A DNA stretch of 64,000 bases from JAZRUY01 sp045598845. Lineage in GTDB: Bacteria > Verrucomicrobiota > Lentisphaeria > Victivallales > Victivallaceae. Of this stretch, positions 34,094 to 42,912 are shown one piece after another; position 1 is the stretch's first letter; every line of letters starts with the position of its first letter. The notes beneath the pieces were generated by a model. That model ran no database searches. It saw nothing but the letters and a program-made list of their open reading frames with translations, and had not been told where the DNA came from. Both the position numbers and the translations under genes were made by a program. The stretch spans positions 1 through 64,000 of the forward strand of contig JAZRUY010000034.1 in NCBI GenBank assembly GCA_045598845.1, written 5' to 3'.

Positions 34094-34656
34094 AGCAGTT
34101 CCCCGTTATCCGATTCCGCGATATTTGCCCGCAGCCGTTTCAGCGCATATTGCATCCGCGCCAGCGCGGTGTTTAGCGGACAGCCCTGAATTTCGGCTAT
34201 TTCCTTAAACGGCACCCCCTGTTGCCGGAGCAGAAATACTTCCCGTTGCTCCGGTGTCAGGCGCTCCACCGCCTTGTCGATGACCGCTCCGAGCTCAGCG
34301 TTTTCCAGTTCCTCGGCCGGCGTGACAGTATCGGCGGTTTCCGGCAGTTCCTGTACCGGTACATATTCCTTACCGGCGCGCAGCCGGTCATAAAAAATAT
34401 TGCGCGCCACCCGGAACAGCCAGGCGTTGAATTTTCCCTGATGCCGGTATTCCGGCAATTTCCTGATCACTTTCAGCCAGGCCAGTTCAAATACTTCGTC
34501 CGCCTCGGAAACATTGCCGGTGAGGTGATTCAAAAAACCGTACAGCGGCATCCGGTGGCGGAAATACAGCGTTTCAAAAGCCTGTTCATCGCCGTTTTTC
34601 CCGTAGGCGGCAATAAGTTCAGCATCATCGGCCCCGCTGTACCAATCTTCTCCCAT
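34090..34656 (-). CDS. ECF-type RNA polymerase sigma factor
   Basis: The 188-residue protein has region 2 (DEQAFETLYFRHRMPLYGFL, ADEVFELAWLKVIRKLPEYR, FNAWLFRVARNIFYDRLR) and region 4 (LTPEQREVFLLRQQGVPFKE, IAEIQGCPLNTALARMQYAL), the classic ECF arrangement. The membrane-protein gene follows with a 4-base overlap. It lies at the end of a minus-strand run starting with the metallo-hydrolase and pyr genes, 36 bases after mutT. Confidence 0.93.
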   Translation of the reverse strand: MGEDWYSGADDAELIAAYGKNGDEQAFETLYFRHRMPLYGFLNHLTGNVSEADEVFELAWLKVIRKLPEYRHQGKFNAWLFRVARNIFYDRLRAGKEYVPVQELPETADTVTPAEELENAELGAVIDKAVERLTPEQREVFLLRQQGVPFKEIAEIQGCPLNTALARMQYALKRLRANIAESDNGELL

Positions 34657-34692
34657 ACTCTACCGATAACGGAATTTCCGTCCTTAATATTG

Positions 34693-35097
34693 TCATACGC
34701 CGGCGATAAAATCCCAGACTTCCGCATCCGCCTCCAATAATTCCGCCGGGCGTCCGCCGTGAAGCGGAACCCAGAGGAATCGCTGTCCTTCCAGCGGTCT
34801 GAGCCTGCCGGTGTTTCCGGCCGGCAGCGCCCGTATGAAATGTAATTCCAGCCGCGTTGCCGGCGGGTACAGCACCAGCCGGTATATTTCATCCAGCGCC
34901 AGTACGGGAAAGTCCAGTTCTTCCAGCAGTTCCCGTTCCGCCGCCTGCTGCGGGCTCTCCCCGGGTTCCAGTTTTCCGCCAGGGAACTCCCATCCCGCCG
35001 GCGGTTTGTTTTCCGGACGGCTGGCCAGCAGTACTTTTCCGTTGCTGATTATTACCGCGGCCGCCACCCGGATCCGGCGGACTCCGTCGTTCAGCAT
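34693..35097 (-). CDS. MutT-like NUDIX hydrolase
   Basis: The 134-residue protein has the NUDIX box GGKLEPGESPQQAAERELLE followed by E-L (GX5EX7REUXEE). The preceding sequence VAAAVIISNGKVLLASRPEN and PPAGWEFPGG resembles 8-oxo-dGTP diphosphatase MutT. It overlaps the end of pyrD by 7 bases. The substrate is not certain; related (d)CTP or nucleotide-sugar NUDIX enzymes are alternatives. Confidence 0.88.
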   Translation of the reverse strand: MLNDGVRRIRVAAAVIISNGKVLLASRPENKPPAGWEFPGGKLEPGESPQQAAERELLEELDFPVLALDEIYRLVLYPPATRLELHFIRALPAGNTGRLRPLEGQRFLWVPLHGGRPAELLEADAEVWDFIAGV

Positions 35098-36011
35098 TGT
35101 ACCGCTCCGACAATATCCGCCGCTCCGGCGATGCCGTTGCGGTCCAGATAGGCGTTGAGTCCGTCTATGACTTTCAGCGCGGCGAAGGGGTCGGTGAAAT
35201 TGGCGGTTCCCACCGCCACGGCGGATGCGCCGGCGAGCATGAATTCCGCCGCGTCTTCGCCGGAGGTTATGCCGCCCATTCCGATAACCGGTATTTTCAC
35301 CGCTTTCGCCGTGTCATATACCATTCTCACCGCCACCGGTTTTAATGCCGGGCCGGAAAGACCGCCGGTGCGGTTGGCGATTTTCGGCCGTCTGGTATTG
35401 ATATCGATGGCCATTCCGGGAATAGTGTTGATCAGCGACACCATGTCGCTGCCTTCCGCTTCGGCGGCGCGGGCGAAATCCGCCACGCAGGTAACATTGG
35501 GGCTGAGTTTGGTGATGATCGGCAGCGAGCAGCGGCTCCGGACTTCGCGTACCACTTCCGCGGCCAGCCGCAGATCGGTGCCGAACGCCGCGCCGCCGGA
35601 TTTCACGTTGGGACATGAGATGTTGATTTCCAGCGCGGCTATGCCTTCGGATTCCTCCTGCAGCGCCGCCGCCGTTTCTCCGTATTCCTCTATGGTTGTT
35701 CCCCAGATATTGACAATCACCGTGGCGCCGCTGCGGCGGAGTTGCGGCATATAATGCTCATCATGCAGAAAACGCTCCACTCCCGGTCCTTGCAGACCGA
35801 TGGCGTTGAGCATTCCTCCGGTTACTTCCGCGGTGCGCGGCATCGGGTTGCCCGGCGACGGGGTCATCCGGATCCCCTTCACCACCACCGCCCCCAGGCG
35901 GGAAATATCGTAATAGCGTCCGTATTCGGCTCCGTATCCAAAAGTTCCGGAGGCGGTCATCACCGGGTTTTTCAGCACCAGCCGCCCCAGATTGCAGCGT
36001 AAATCAGCCAT
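35091..36011 (-). CDS. pyrD: Dihydroorotate dehydrogenase (class 1B), catalytic subunit
   Basis: The 306-residue FMN TIM-barrel protein oxidises dihydroorotate to orotate. It shows KNPVMTASGTFGYG, NAIGLQGPG, EINISCPNVKSGG with the class-1 catalytic Cys, TKLSPN, GLSGPALKP and VIGMGGITSGEDAAEFMLAG. ATG 36011 (M-A-D-L-R) was chosen over 36041 because GGAG lies 7 bases upstream and it follows the pyrK stop by 4 bases. Pairing with pyrK identifies the NAD-linked heterotetrameric type. Confidence 0.96.
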   Translation of the reverse strand: MADLRCNLGRLVLKNPVMTASGTFGYGAEYGRYYDISRLGAVVVKGIRMTPSPGNPMPRTAEVTGGMLNAIGLQGPGVERFLHDEHYMPQLRRSGATVIVNIWGTTIEEYGETAAALQEESEGIAALEINISCPNVKSGGAAFGTDLRLAAEVVREVRSRCSLPIITKLSPNVTCVADFARAAEAEGSDMVSLINTIPGMAIDINTRRPKIANRTGGLSGPALKPVAVRMVYDTAKAVKIPVIGMGGITSGEDAAEFMLAGASAVAVGTANFTDPFAALKVIDGLNAYLDRNGIAGAADIVGAVQC

Positions 36012-36015
36012 AAAT

Positions 36016-36807
36016 TCACTCCGTGTATATCCGGTTGACATTGAAGACCGGTCCGTCGGCGCAGGCGCGGGCGTACTCCCATCCGGCCGCGTTGCCGGAC
36101 TTTACTTTTACCGCGCAGCTGAAACAGGCGCCGATCCCGCAGCACATCATGTGATCCAGCGACAGTTCCCCGGCCAGACCGCGTTCCCGCATCAGTTTCG
36201 CCAGCGCCGTCAGCATCGGCTGCGGTCCGCAGGCGGAAATAAAGTATTTTTCCGCCGGATTTTCCGCCAGCAGTTTTTCCAGCAGAGCGGTTACTCTCCC
36301 CCGTTCGCCCAGCGATCCGTCGTCAGTGGAAATCATCACCCGGTAGCCGGCGGCGGCATATTTTTCCGCCAGCAGGATATCGTCGGCGGTGCGCGCGCCC
36401 AGAAGTACGGTCCCTCCCGGCGAACGCGAGGTCAGCATAAAGGTGGCGGCGGAGCCGTAACCGCCGCACACCGCCAGCTGGGTGAATCCCGCCGGAGCGG
36501 TGGAAAAACCGTGTCCCAGCGGCCCCATCAGATTGCATACCGCTCCGGCTTTCAGCCGCGCCAGATGTTCCGTTCCGCCGCCGACTACTTTATACACCAC
36601 GGTAATCCGGCCGTTTGCAGCATCGCAGATGGAGAACGGCCGCCGCAGAACGCGTTCTCCGGAATCGTCTATCCGCACATGTACGAATTGTCCCGGCTGT
36701 GCCTCCGCCGCGATTTCCGGAGCCTCGCATTCGATCCGGAAATATCCGTGGCCGAGCGGAGTGTTGGCGGCGATCCCGCAATCGAAAGTTTTTTGATATT
36801 TCTGCAT
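36016..36807 (-). CDS. pyrK: Dihydroorotate dehydrogenase electron-transfer subunit
   Basis: The 263-residue ferredoxin-reductase-like protein carries an FAD-binding domain (VLRRPFSICDA, YKVVGGGTEHLA) and an NAD-binding domain (VCGGYGSAATFML). The C-terminal [2Fe-2S] site has Cys in DHMMCCGIGACFSCAVKV and YARACADGPVF. It passes electrons from PyrD to NAD. It precedes pyrD on the same strand. Confidence 0.95.
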   Translation of the reverse strand: MQKYQKTFDCGIAANTPLGHGYFRIECEAPEIAAEAQPGQFVHVRIDDSGERVLRRPFSICDAANGRITVVYKVVGGGTEHLARLKAGAVCNLMGPLGHGFSTAPAGFTQLAVCGGYGSAATFMLTSRSPGGTVLLGARTADDILLAEKYAAAGYRVMISTDDGSLGERGRVTALLEKLLAENPAEKYFISACGPQPMLTALAKLMRERGLAGELSLDHMMCCGIGACFSCAVKVKSGNAAGWEYARACADGPVFNVNRIYTE

Positions 36808-36819
36808 AATCCGCGCCTT

Positions 36820-37443
36820 TCAGTCGCAGTTGAAATACGGATTTCCGGTCTTTTCCCTCCCTGCTTCGGTGGAGGGTCCGTGTCCGGGATGAATCATCGT
36901 GTCATCCGGCAGCGGAATGATAACATCGTGAATGGATTTCAGCAGTGTCTGCCAGTCGCCGCCCGGCAGATCGGTTCTTCCCACCGATCCGGCGAATACG
37001 GTGTCTCCTGAAAAAAGGTGGTTGCCGAACAGAAATCCGCTGCCGCCGGGTGTATGCCCGGGCAGATGCAGCAGTTGAAATACCTTTGCATCGCCGTCCG
37101 GAATTTCCCCGGTGGTTTCCGGCAGATTTTCCGCCGCGTCCAGACACCCTTCCAGCGCATTGTCCGGGCTGCGGTAAATCGGCAGATCCTCCGGAGCCAG
37201 ATACACATAATCCGGTTTCAGCGCCGCTGTCACTTCCCCCAGCGCATGGATATGGTCCGCATGGGCATGGGTGAGCAGCACCGCACAGGAGGCCGGCCGC
37301 AGTGATTCCGCCGCCGCGGTTATCTCCTCTCCGTCGCCGCCCGGGTCGATGATATACAGCCGGATGCCTCCGGCCGGTGTTTCCTCGCTCACCAGATAGC
37401 AGTTGGTGGCCAGCACCCCCACCGGCAAAGTGTGTATTTGCAT
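36820..37443 (-). CDS. Metallo-beta-lactamase-fold hydrolase (glyoxalase II-like)
   Basis: The 207-residue protein has the binuclear zinc motif THAHADH near residue 58, plus LHLPGHTPGG, FSGDTVFAGSVGRTDLPGG and MIHPGHGP. This is the YcbL/GloB-like group, whose substrates are often thioesters. GAGG lies 8 bases before ATG 37443. It is the first of the pyrK-pyrD-mutT-sigma run and starts 32 bases after the 1275-residue protein gene on the same strand. Biological substrate unknown. Confidence 0.88.
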   Translation of the reverse strand: MQIHTLPVGVLATNCYLVSEETPAGGIRLYIIDPGGDGEEITAAAESLRPASCAVLLTHAHADHIHALGEVTAALKPDYVYLAPEDLPIYRSPDNALEGCLDAAENLPETTGEIPDGDAKVFQLLHLPGHTPGGSGFLFGNHLFSGDTVFAGSVGRTDLPGGDWQTLLKSIHDVIIPLPDDTMIHPGHGPSTEAGREKTGNPYFNCD

Positions 37444-37475
37444 GAACAGTCCTCTTTCGGTTTAGATTTTCCGGT

Positions 37476-40400
37476 TCAGCGGGAATCCGCTTCCGGACTC
37501 TTTTTAAGCATTATTTTCCCCATCGACGGCTGCGCCAGCATTCCGCGCAGGGCGCAGCGGCGGTCGAAATCCAGCGCCGGCACCAGTTCCACCGGGCATT
37601 TCATCCGGCACCGTATTTCTATGGTTCCGTTATTTTCTGAGCAGTGTTCTTCGTAACTGACGGTGTTTTCTCCACCGGCGGTCAGTTTATACGGCCTTCT
37701 GCCGGCGGTCATGTACCCTTCCGGCAGGGAAATGATGTAGTCGCGTCCGGTTTCCGATGCCGTGCCGCGCCAGAACGGATTGGCGCGCTCCGGTTTGACG
37801 ATGCCGAGTTCATCGGCGAATTTTCCGTATTCCGGCAGCGGCATTTCCAGATAAACCCCGTTTACCGCGGCGAATTTCCGGTTTTTCACGGTATAGTTCA
37901 CCTTTAATGCTCCGCCTTCATCGCTTTGCCGCAGTTCGCCGTCCAGTTCCGCCGCCGGGCCGAAAGCGGCGGCCAGCGACTGTTTGAATCTCCGCAGTTC
38001 CTCCGGTGTCATTTCGGCGAGCCCGCGCCGGAGTTTCGCCGCCGCCCTGCCGGTCAGGGTTTCTTCGCATTCTATTTCCGCTCCGCCGGCTTTATCCGGC
38101 TTTATCCGGTAAACCGAATACTCCGCCGTGCGCATACCGGCGGCCGGTTCCGGCTGAAAGAGTTCCCCGGTTTCCAGATTCAGCGCTATCCGGTTTTCTT
38201 CCCCTATCGCGCCCAGCGCGTCGTAGCGCCCGGTATTGTTCAGTATGCAGCCGGGTTCCGGCACTTCCACCAGTACCGCGGTGAAAATGTTTCTCGGTAC
38301 TTCTGTGAGTGCCGCGGCGGTCAGCGGGTGCCATGCCGCGCCGGAAACGGCGGCGAAACGGTATTCGAATCCGGCCGCCTTCAGCATTGCGCCCAGCAGT
38401 ACCGCGCGGTCGGCGCTGTTGCCGTAGCCGGAGCGCAGGGTTTCGTCCGGGTCGGAAAAGTTCTCCGGTATTTCGTTAAGCGCCGGACCGGCCTGCCGGA
38501 TATTTTCCGCCGCGAAATCCCGGATGGCGGTAACTTTTTCCGCCGGAGTCGCGCATCCGGCGGTCAGTTGCCGCGCTTTTTCCGCCGCCAGCGGCGATTC
38601 TTTTTCCGCCGCCGCGGTCAGACCTTTCCGCAGGCTGTCCGCGAGAATTTTCAAATCGAAAGTGCTTACCGCCGCCGCCGGCCGGTAGAGTTCCTGCGGC
38701 GGCGACCCGGGGTCATCGGCGAACGCCGCGCCGCCGCTCCGGCTCCAGGTGCGGTATATTCTGCCATCCCGCTTTTCTTCGGAATAATTCAGCCCGCTCG
38801 CTTTCGGCAGGTTGAGCGCGGTGTTTTCCGGGGTGATTACGGTAAAAGTCTGTCCGGCTCCCGGCGCGGTGTCGCCGAAAATTTTCAGGAACCCCATTTG
38901 TTCCGTCCGCCGTTTCCGCACGGTTTTCACGCTGATGAGCGAGCCGGGGCGCACATCCGGCAGATTGGCCACCAGAATTTTCCCGGCCGGATACCGCGGC
39001 GCTGCCGCCGTCCATTTCTGATCCATCAGGTTGACGGAATCCGGTTTAAGTACCGTTTTCGTCCCGTCCGGCGCCGTTACTTCCGCACTGATCTCCGCCT
39101 CTTCCCATGCCGGATTGAAATTGACTTTTATTTCGGAATACCGTTTCACTCCGCCGTAATTAAGAATTTTCCGTTTAGCGGTTTCGGTCAGCGTCCAGTT
39201 GACGCCGTCCTCCGTTTCCAGCACCGTGCCGGTCGCCAGCGGCAGGGAATCGCTGTTCCCGTATTCGCCGTCCGGTATTACCGCTCCGTCGCGCGGATAT
39301 TCCATGGCCGCCGCCGGCAGTGTGCGTCGGGCGAGATCAAGTTCCCCCAGCGCTTTCCGCAACGCCGGATATTCAGTCGCCGGCATTTCCATTCCGTCAA
39401 TGGTAAAACAGCTTTTCCCTTCCAGCCGGTTTGCTTCAGCGTCATAATTGTATTCCCGGCCGCATTTGAATATCGCTTTGGAAGAGAATGCGCAATATTC
39501 GCCGACTGCCGCCCGCATCGTCGTCGGCACCGCTTTTATCCGGCAGTTGGAAGGCAGTTCCCAGCGGAAACTTTCCTCCGTGCCGCAGGTGGTGGGAAAA
39601 ATCTTCGGGAACCGGCGTTCCCGCAGCGCCGTGTCTCCGGTTACTTTGCCGGCCGATGCGCCGATAACGGCTCCGAAATCCGGAGTCTGCAGCAGGAATT
39701 CTCCGTCTGTCCGGGGTGAGAATCCGGCTTTGCGGAAATCGAATTCCACGCTCAACGGTTGCGAGGTGTCGCGCACATCTTCCGGCTCGACTTTGAAATT
39801 GCGCAGTTCCGCATCGGGGTAGAGTTCCTTAAGCCGCGATGCGAACGGATTGTCCCACACCGCCCGCTGCCGCTTGGAAAAGGCGGTGCGGTATATCCGG
39901 TCGTTTACGCCGGCGAACTCCATTCTGGTGTGCCCGGTCAGAATTCCGTACTCGTCCAGTTTCATTTCGGTATGGATGCGCAGCCGGTTGTTTTCCGCCG
40001 GGACTACCGGCGAACGGCGCAGCGTGTCTCCCTCCCTGGTCGCCGGCAGATAACTCATGTTGCTCAGTTCCGACGGCAGCAGATCCCCGGTGGTTTCAAA
40101 AGTGGGATCCATCAGCTGCAGGGTTCCGTCCGGCAGTTTCACCCCGGTTATGGCATGATTGAAATATATGTTCGGCACATCTTTGTCTTTCGGCGGTCCG
40201 GCCATGAACAGTACCGGAAAGGCGTTGAATCCGGCCAGCTCCAGCATGGCGGCGAGCAGGGCCGCTTTGTCCCGGCACACTCCGTGCCGCCGGGAGAAAG
40301 TCAGGCTGACGTCATGGGGCTCGTTTCCAGGCGCCTCGCTTTCCGCGGTCAGCCCCACATAGCGCACCTGCTGCGATACGAACTGGAATAACGCCCGTAT

Positions 40401-41303
40401 TTTCGCATTGTCATCCGCCGCCCCGGCGGTGAGTTCCGTTACTTTGGCGCGCATTTCGTCCGATACCGCGTCCAGATGCGGGCGGCACAGTTTGTAATAC
40501 CAGCGCGACACCGTTTTCCAGTCCGGTTCGCTGCTGACCATGATTCTCGGCACGCTGAAAAACCATTCCGGCATTTCCGGCTCTTTGAAAAACCGCGGCA
40601 TCTCCTTCACCGTCCAGATATGCTCCGTACCGCCGTCCTCTTTTTTGCGCGAGGTGTAGTTCACACGCTTTTCCGTATCGTCTTTCACCGCTATACTGCG
40701 GAGCGGCAGTTGTTCCGGCGCCGTTATGCTCAGCACATATTCCTTCACCGGCTGCGTGCTCTGCACCGGGTACAGCCCGCACCACATGCCCGGCATCCGG
40801 GTCTTGAATTCTTCGCCGCTCACCACCGTATGCAGAATGTCCCCGACTTCCAGTCCCGGTATTCCCAGCGTGCAGACGCGTTGCGCCGGATCGTAGATAT
40901 TGCTCTCCATCTGGCTGTTTTCCGTCATGTCGCGCCGCCCGGATTTCACATCCACCGGCACCTTGGTTCCGTCCGCCCGGATTATTTCCGCCAGTTCGAA
41001 TTCTATGGCGCCGTAACTGCGGTTGTAGCGGTAGGTGGCGGTACCGGCGTCCCGCCGGCCGAATTCGGTCAGGATTTTGGTGTAGGATTCATCCCGCCAT
41101 TTTTCGGTTCCGTCCGCCCGGTATTCCGCTGCTTCCCGTTCGTACAGAAGCACCGTCTCCGCATCGGGGTAGTTCTCCTTCACCGCTTCGGCTGAGCGTT
41201 CCGCCAGTTCCTCCGGCGTCAGCGCGGCGCCGGCCGGCAGCAGTGTCATCATCAGCGCCCCGACGCCCAGACGGCGCACGACCCGGCATATTATATTGTC
41301 CAT
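37476..41303 (-). CDS. Secreted tandem DUF3857/transglutaminase-like protein
   Basis: The 1275-residue protein has a signal peptide (about residues 1-27). The first half is a DUF3857-type beta domain (about 60-260) and a transglutaminase-like domain with Cys343 (RRHGVCRDKAALL), His383 (YFNHAITGVKLPDG) and Asp399 (LMDPTF), a complete Cys-His-Asp triad. The second half repeats the layout: DUF3857-like about 700-900, transglutaminase-like about 910-1050. There the triad positions read Ser963 (GNSADRAVLL), Ala and Asn, so that site is dead. ATG 41303 was preferred to 41342 because GGGAAA lies upstream and the signal peptide then begins normally. The family often acts on envelope peptides or proteins; the target is unknown. 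Confidence 0.85.
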   Translation of the reverse strand: MDNIICRVVRRLGVGALMMTLLPAGAALTPEELAERSAEAVKENYPDAETVLLYEREAAEYRADGTEKWRDESYTKILTEFGRRDAGTATYRYNRSYGAIEFELAEIIRADGTKVPVDVKSGRRDMTENSQMESNIYDPAQRVCTLGIPGLEVGDILHTVVSGEEFKTRMPGMWCGLYPVQSTQPVKEYVLSITAPEQLPLRSIAVKDDTEKRVNYTSRKKEDGGTEHIWTVKEMPRFFKEPEMPEWFFSVPRIMVSSEPDWKTVSRWYYKLCRPHLDAVSDEMRAKVTELTAGAADDNAKIRALFQFVSQQVRYVGLTAESEAPGNEPHDVSLTFSRRHGVCRDKAALLAAMLELAGFNAFPVLFMAGPPKDKDVPNIYFNHAITGVKLPDGTLQLMDPTFETTGDLLPSELSNMSYLPATREGDTLRRSPVVPAENNRLRIHTEMKLDEYGILTGHTRMEFAGVNDRIYRTAFSKRQRAVWDNPFASRLKELYPDAELRNFKVEPEDVRDTSQPLSVEFDFRKAGFSPRTDGEFLLQTPDFGAVIGASAGKVTGDTALRERRFPKIFPTTCGTEESFRWELPSNCRIKAVPTTMRAAVGEYCAFSSKAIFKCGREYNYDAEANRLEGKSCFTIDGMEMPATEYPALRKALGELDLARRTLPAAAMEYPRDGAVIPDGEYGNSDSLPLATGTVLETEDGVNWTLTETAKRKILNYGGVKRYSEIKVNFNPAWEEAEISAEVTAPDGTKTVLKPDSVNLMDQKWTAAAPRYPAGKILVANLPDVRPGSLISVKTVRKRRTEQMGFLKIFGDTAPGAGQTFTVITPENTALNLPKASGLNYSEEKRDGRIYRTWSRSGGAAFADDPGSPPQELYRPAAAVSTFDLKILADSLRKGLTAAAEKESPLAAEKARQLTAGCATPAEKVTAIRDFAAENIRQAGPALNEIPENFSDPDETLRSGYGNSADRAVLLGAMLKAAGFEYRFAAVSGAAWHPLTAAALTEVPRNIFTAVLVEVPEPGCILNNTGRYDALGAIGEENRIALNLETGELFQPEPAAGMRTAEYSVYRIKPDKAGGAEIECEETLTGRAAAKLRRGLAEMTPEELRRFKQSLAAAFGPAAELDGELRQSDEGGALKVNYTVKNRKFAAVNGVYLEMPLPEYGKFADELGIVKPERANPFWRGTASETGRDYIISLPEGYMTAGRRPYKLTAGGENTVSYEEHCSENNGTIEIRCRMKCPVELVPALDFDRRCALRGMLAQPSMGKIMLKKSPEADSR

Positions 41304-41407
41304 AAGAGAATTTCCCGTTTTCCAAATGTTGTTTCCGCGCATCGCGGTTGCCGGGGTTAAGATACCACCGGCCCGGGGTAAATGGAAATTAAAATCGCGA
41401 CAATTAT

Positions 41408-41436
41408 TTGAAAATAAGCCCGGTCGCGGCTATATT
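41408..41436 (+). promoter_or_regulatory. Promoter for the 33-residue basic protein gene
   Basis: TTGAAA (41408-41413) and TATATT (41431-41436) are separated by 17 bases, 80 bases before ATG 41516. Confidence 0.7.
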
Positions 41437-41515
41437 CGTCATCAGGTGTTTTGATAACGCCGGCAGTACGGTGTACCGTAAATTTTGAAACTTCAGTAAA
41501 TGTCGGGGAGAAATC

Positions 41516-41617
41516 ATGGGTCAGCAGCACAACAAAATCGAAAAGCGCCGCCGCCGCAAGGCTTATCTTGAGCGTTGCAAGGAGAAGATCCGCGCGGTCA
41601 TCGGCAAGAAAAAGTAA
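41516..41617 (+). CDS. Very small, highly basic conserved-looking protein (33 residues)
   Basis: The frame reads MGQQHNKIEKRRRRKAYLER then C-K-E-K-I-R-A-V-I-G-K-K-K and stop. Fifteen of the 33 residues are Lys, Arg or His. GGGGAG lies 6 bases upstream of the ATG, a near-consensus promoter lies 80 bases upstream and a strong intrinsic terminator follows 50 bases downstream, so it is a complete monocistronic unit and very likely a real gene. The composition suggests an RNA- or ribosome-associated peptide. I have a recollection of similar small MGQ-x-HNK proteins in PVC genomes but cannot verify it here. Confidence 0.8.
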   Translation: MGQQHNKIEKRRRRKAYLERCKEKIRAVIGKKK

Positions 41618-41666
41618 CCGCGGCGCTCCGTGTTCCGGCGTTTGGGACCGGAAAAGCGGTGTACGG

Positions 41667-41700
41667 CCGGTCCGGAACTCCGGACCGGTTTTCTTTATTT
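41667..41700 (+). terminator. Strong intrinsic terminator after the small basic gene
   Basis: A perfect 9-bp stem pairs CCGGTCCGG (41667-41675) with CCGGACCGG (41680-41688), followed by TTTTCTTTATTTT. Confidence 0.93.
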
Positions 41701-41795
41701 TGTTCTTTTTTTCCGGCTGGTGTTTATTTTCCGCCAACCGTGTATCTCATATCCGCTCCGATGGGAAATCCTGGTTGTTTTTCCCGCTTTTTCCC

Positions 41796-41824
41796 TTGAA
41801 TTGCGTCATAATTATCGCTATGTT
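41796..41824 (+). promoter_or_regulatory. Probable promoter for the gene at 42031
   Basis: TTGAAT (41796-41801) and TATGTT (41819-41824) are separated by 17 bases. It would produce a leader of about 200 bases containing a 19-codon open frame. Together with the terminator at 41667 this accounts for the gap 41618-42030. Confidence 0.5.
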
Positions 41825-41873
41825 CATCTGTGTACGGAAGAAAATTCTAAGGTTTTCGAGGAGGGTTGTTATC

Positions 41874-41933
41874 ATGATTCCGCTCACGGGAGAATGTGAA
41901 ATTTCCGCAGTCGTTCCGGAATATTGTCAATGA
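41874..41933 (+). CDS. Possible 19-residue leader peptide
   Basis: ATG 41874 opens a 19-codon frame (M-I-P-L-T-G-E-C-E-I-S, ending P-E-Y-C-Q) with a stronger ribosome site (GAGGAGGG, 8 bases upstream) than most annotated genes here. It ends about 100 bases before the gene at 42031. A small hairpin (CCCGG...CCGGG) follows. It could be a regulatory leader or a chance frame. Confidence 0.4.
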   Translation: MIPLTGECEISAVVPEYCQ

Positions 41934-42030
41934 GAGCTTTCTGAATCTGCCCGGTTTCTTGCCGGGACGAATGGGAAAACGGTTTTCTTCAATAACGGAA
42001 AATAATTTGTAAAGTAAAAGGGGTTTGTCC

Positions 42031-42912
42031 ATGCGTTGTTCCGTGATCGTGTCCGCCGCCCTGGGCGCGGTTTTCTCCTTTGTTTCCGGGCTGTCCGCCG
42101 CTGACGGCCGGGATGCCGCGTTTGAGCGTCAGCGCCGTGAGATCAGCCGCCGTTACCATGAGGAATTGCAGCGGTGGCAAGCGGTGATGAACGGGGCGAA
42201 CGAGGACGGGGTTCAGCTCGGATGGACTATGGCCGTCGGTGATCGCGGCGATTTGGAGGAGCGCTTTTACCGGGAGATTTCCGCCTGGCGTCTGAACTCG
42301 GCGGCAACGCCGCTGGAACGGCAGTTTGTCGAGAGCGAGATCCGTAATGTTTACTGCCGTCATGCGTTGTACCGCTCCCTTGTCCGTTACGATAAACTGT
42401 TCGAAAAATATGAAAAATTCAGCCAGTACGGCAGTGCGGGTTCCATGCTGTTCGGGGATTTGTATTCCGCAATATACGAACCGTTTAACCGCCGGATGCT
42501 GCTCAGTGCGGAAGAATTGGAAAAGGAGGTGGAGGCGGTCCGCTATCCGGTGCGTTTTACCATGAACGGCAAGGAGTATCTGGTGCGGGTTGATGCCGGG
42601 ATTCCTTTTGAAATGGATTTCTGGTTCGACGGCAAATTCAAGAGAACCGAATTGTACCGGATCGGCCTTCAGCTTGCCGCTGAGTGCGGCGGCCGGAAAT
42701 TCGCCGTGTTCAACATTGATAAATTCGATTTTTGCGACAGCAGCGGCTACAATACTCTGGTTGCGGAATTGCGCGACGGCGAATGGCGCGCCCGCCGGAT
42801 GTATATGCAGATGAGCATAGACAAATGCGAGCATATCGGAGATGTGCTGAAACTTAACGACGGCGGTATTGTTTATGAATTTTCCATGCGCGGATGTCCG
42901 CTGTCATTTTGA
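42031..42912 (+). CDS. Secreted protein of unknown function
   Basis: The 293-residue protein has a signal peptide (about residues 1-22, cleaved near LSAADG) and a charged helical region with many Arg and Glu (about residues 25-60). It has five Cys, including the NVYCRHALY and DFCDSSGYN segments. The end, FSMRGCPLSF, lies at the terminus. AGGGG precedes ATG 42031; a TTG two codons earlier is a less likely start. I recognise no family. Confidence 0.75.
   Translation: MRCSVIVSAALGAVFSFVSGLSAADGRDAAFERQRREISRRYHEELQRWQAVMNGANEDGVQLGWTMAVGDRGDLEERFYREISAWRLNSAATPLERQFVESEIRNVYCRHALYRSLVRYDKLFEKYEKFSQYGSAGSMLFGDLYSAIYEPFNRRMLLSAEELEKEVEAVRYPVRFTMNGKEYLVRVDAGIPFEMDFWFDGKFKRTELYRIGLQLAAECGGRKFAVFNIDKFDFCDSSGYNTLVAELRDGEWRARRMYMQMSIDKCEHIGDVLKLNDGGIVYEFSMRGCPLSF

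Noticed and set aside
37926..39719. 597-codon plus-strand frame opposite the transglutaminase-like gene
   Set aside because: The product is Arg- and Phe-rich with no plausible domain, and the minus-strand protein has a signal peptide, domain motifs and a ribosome site. It is an antisense artefact of codon bias.
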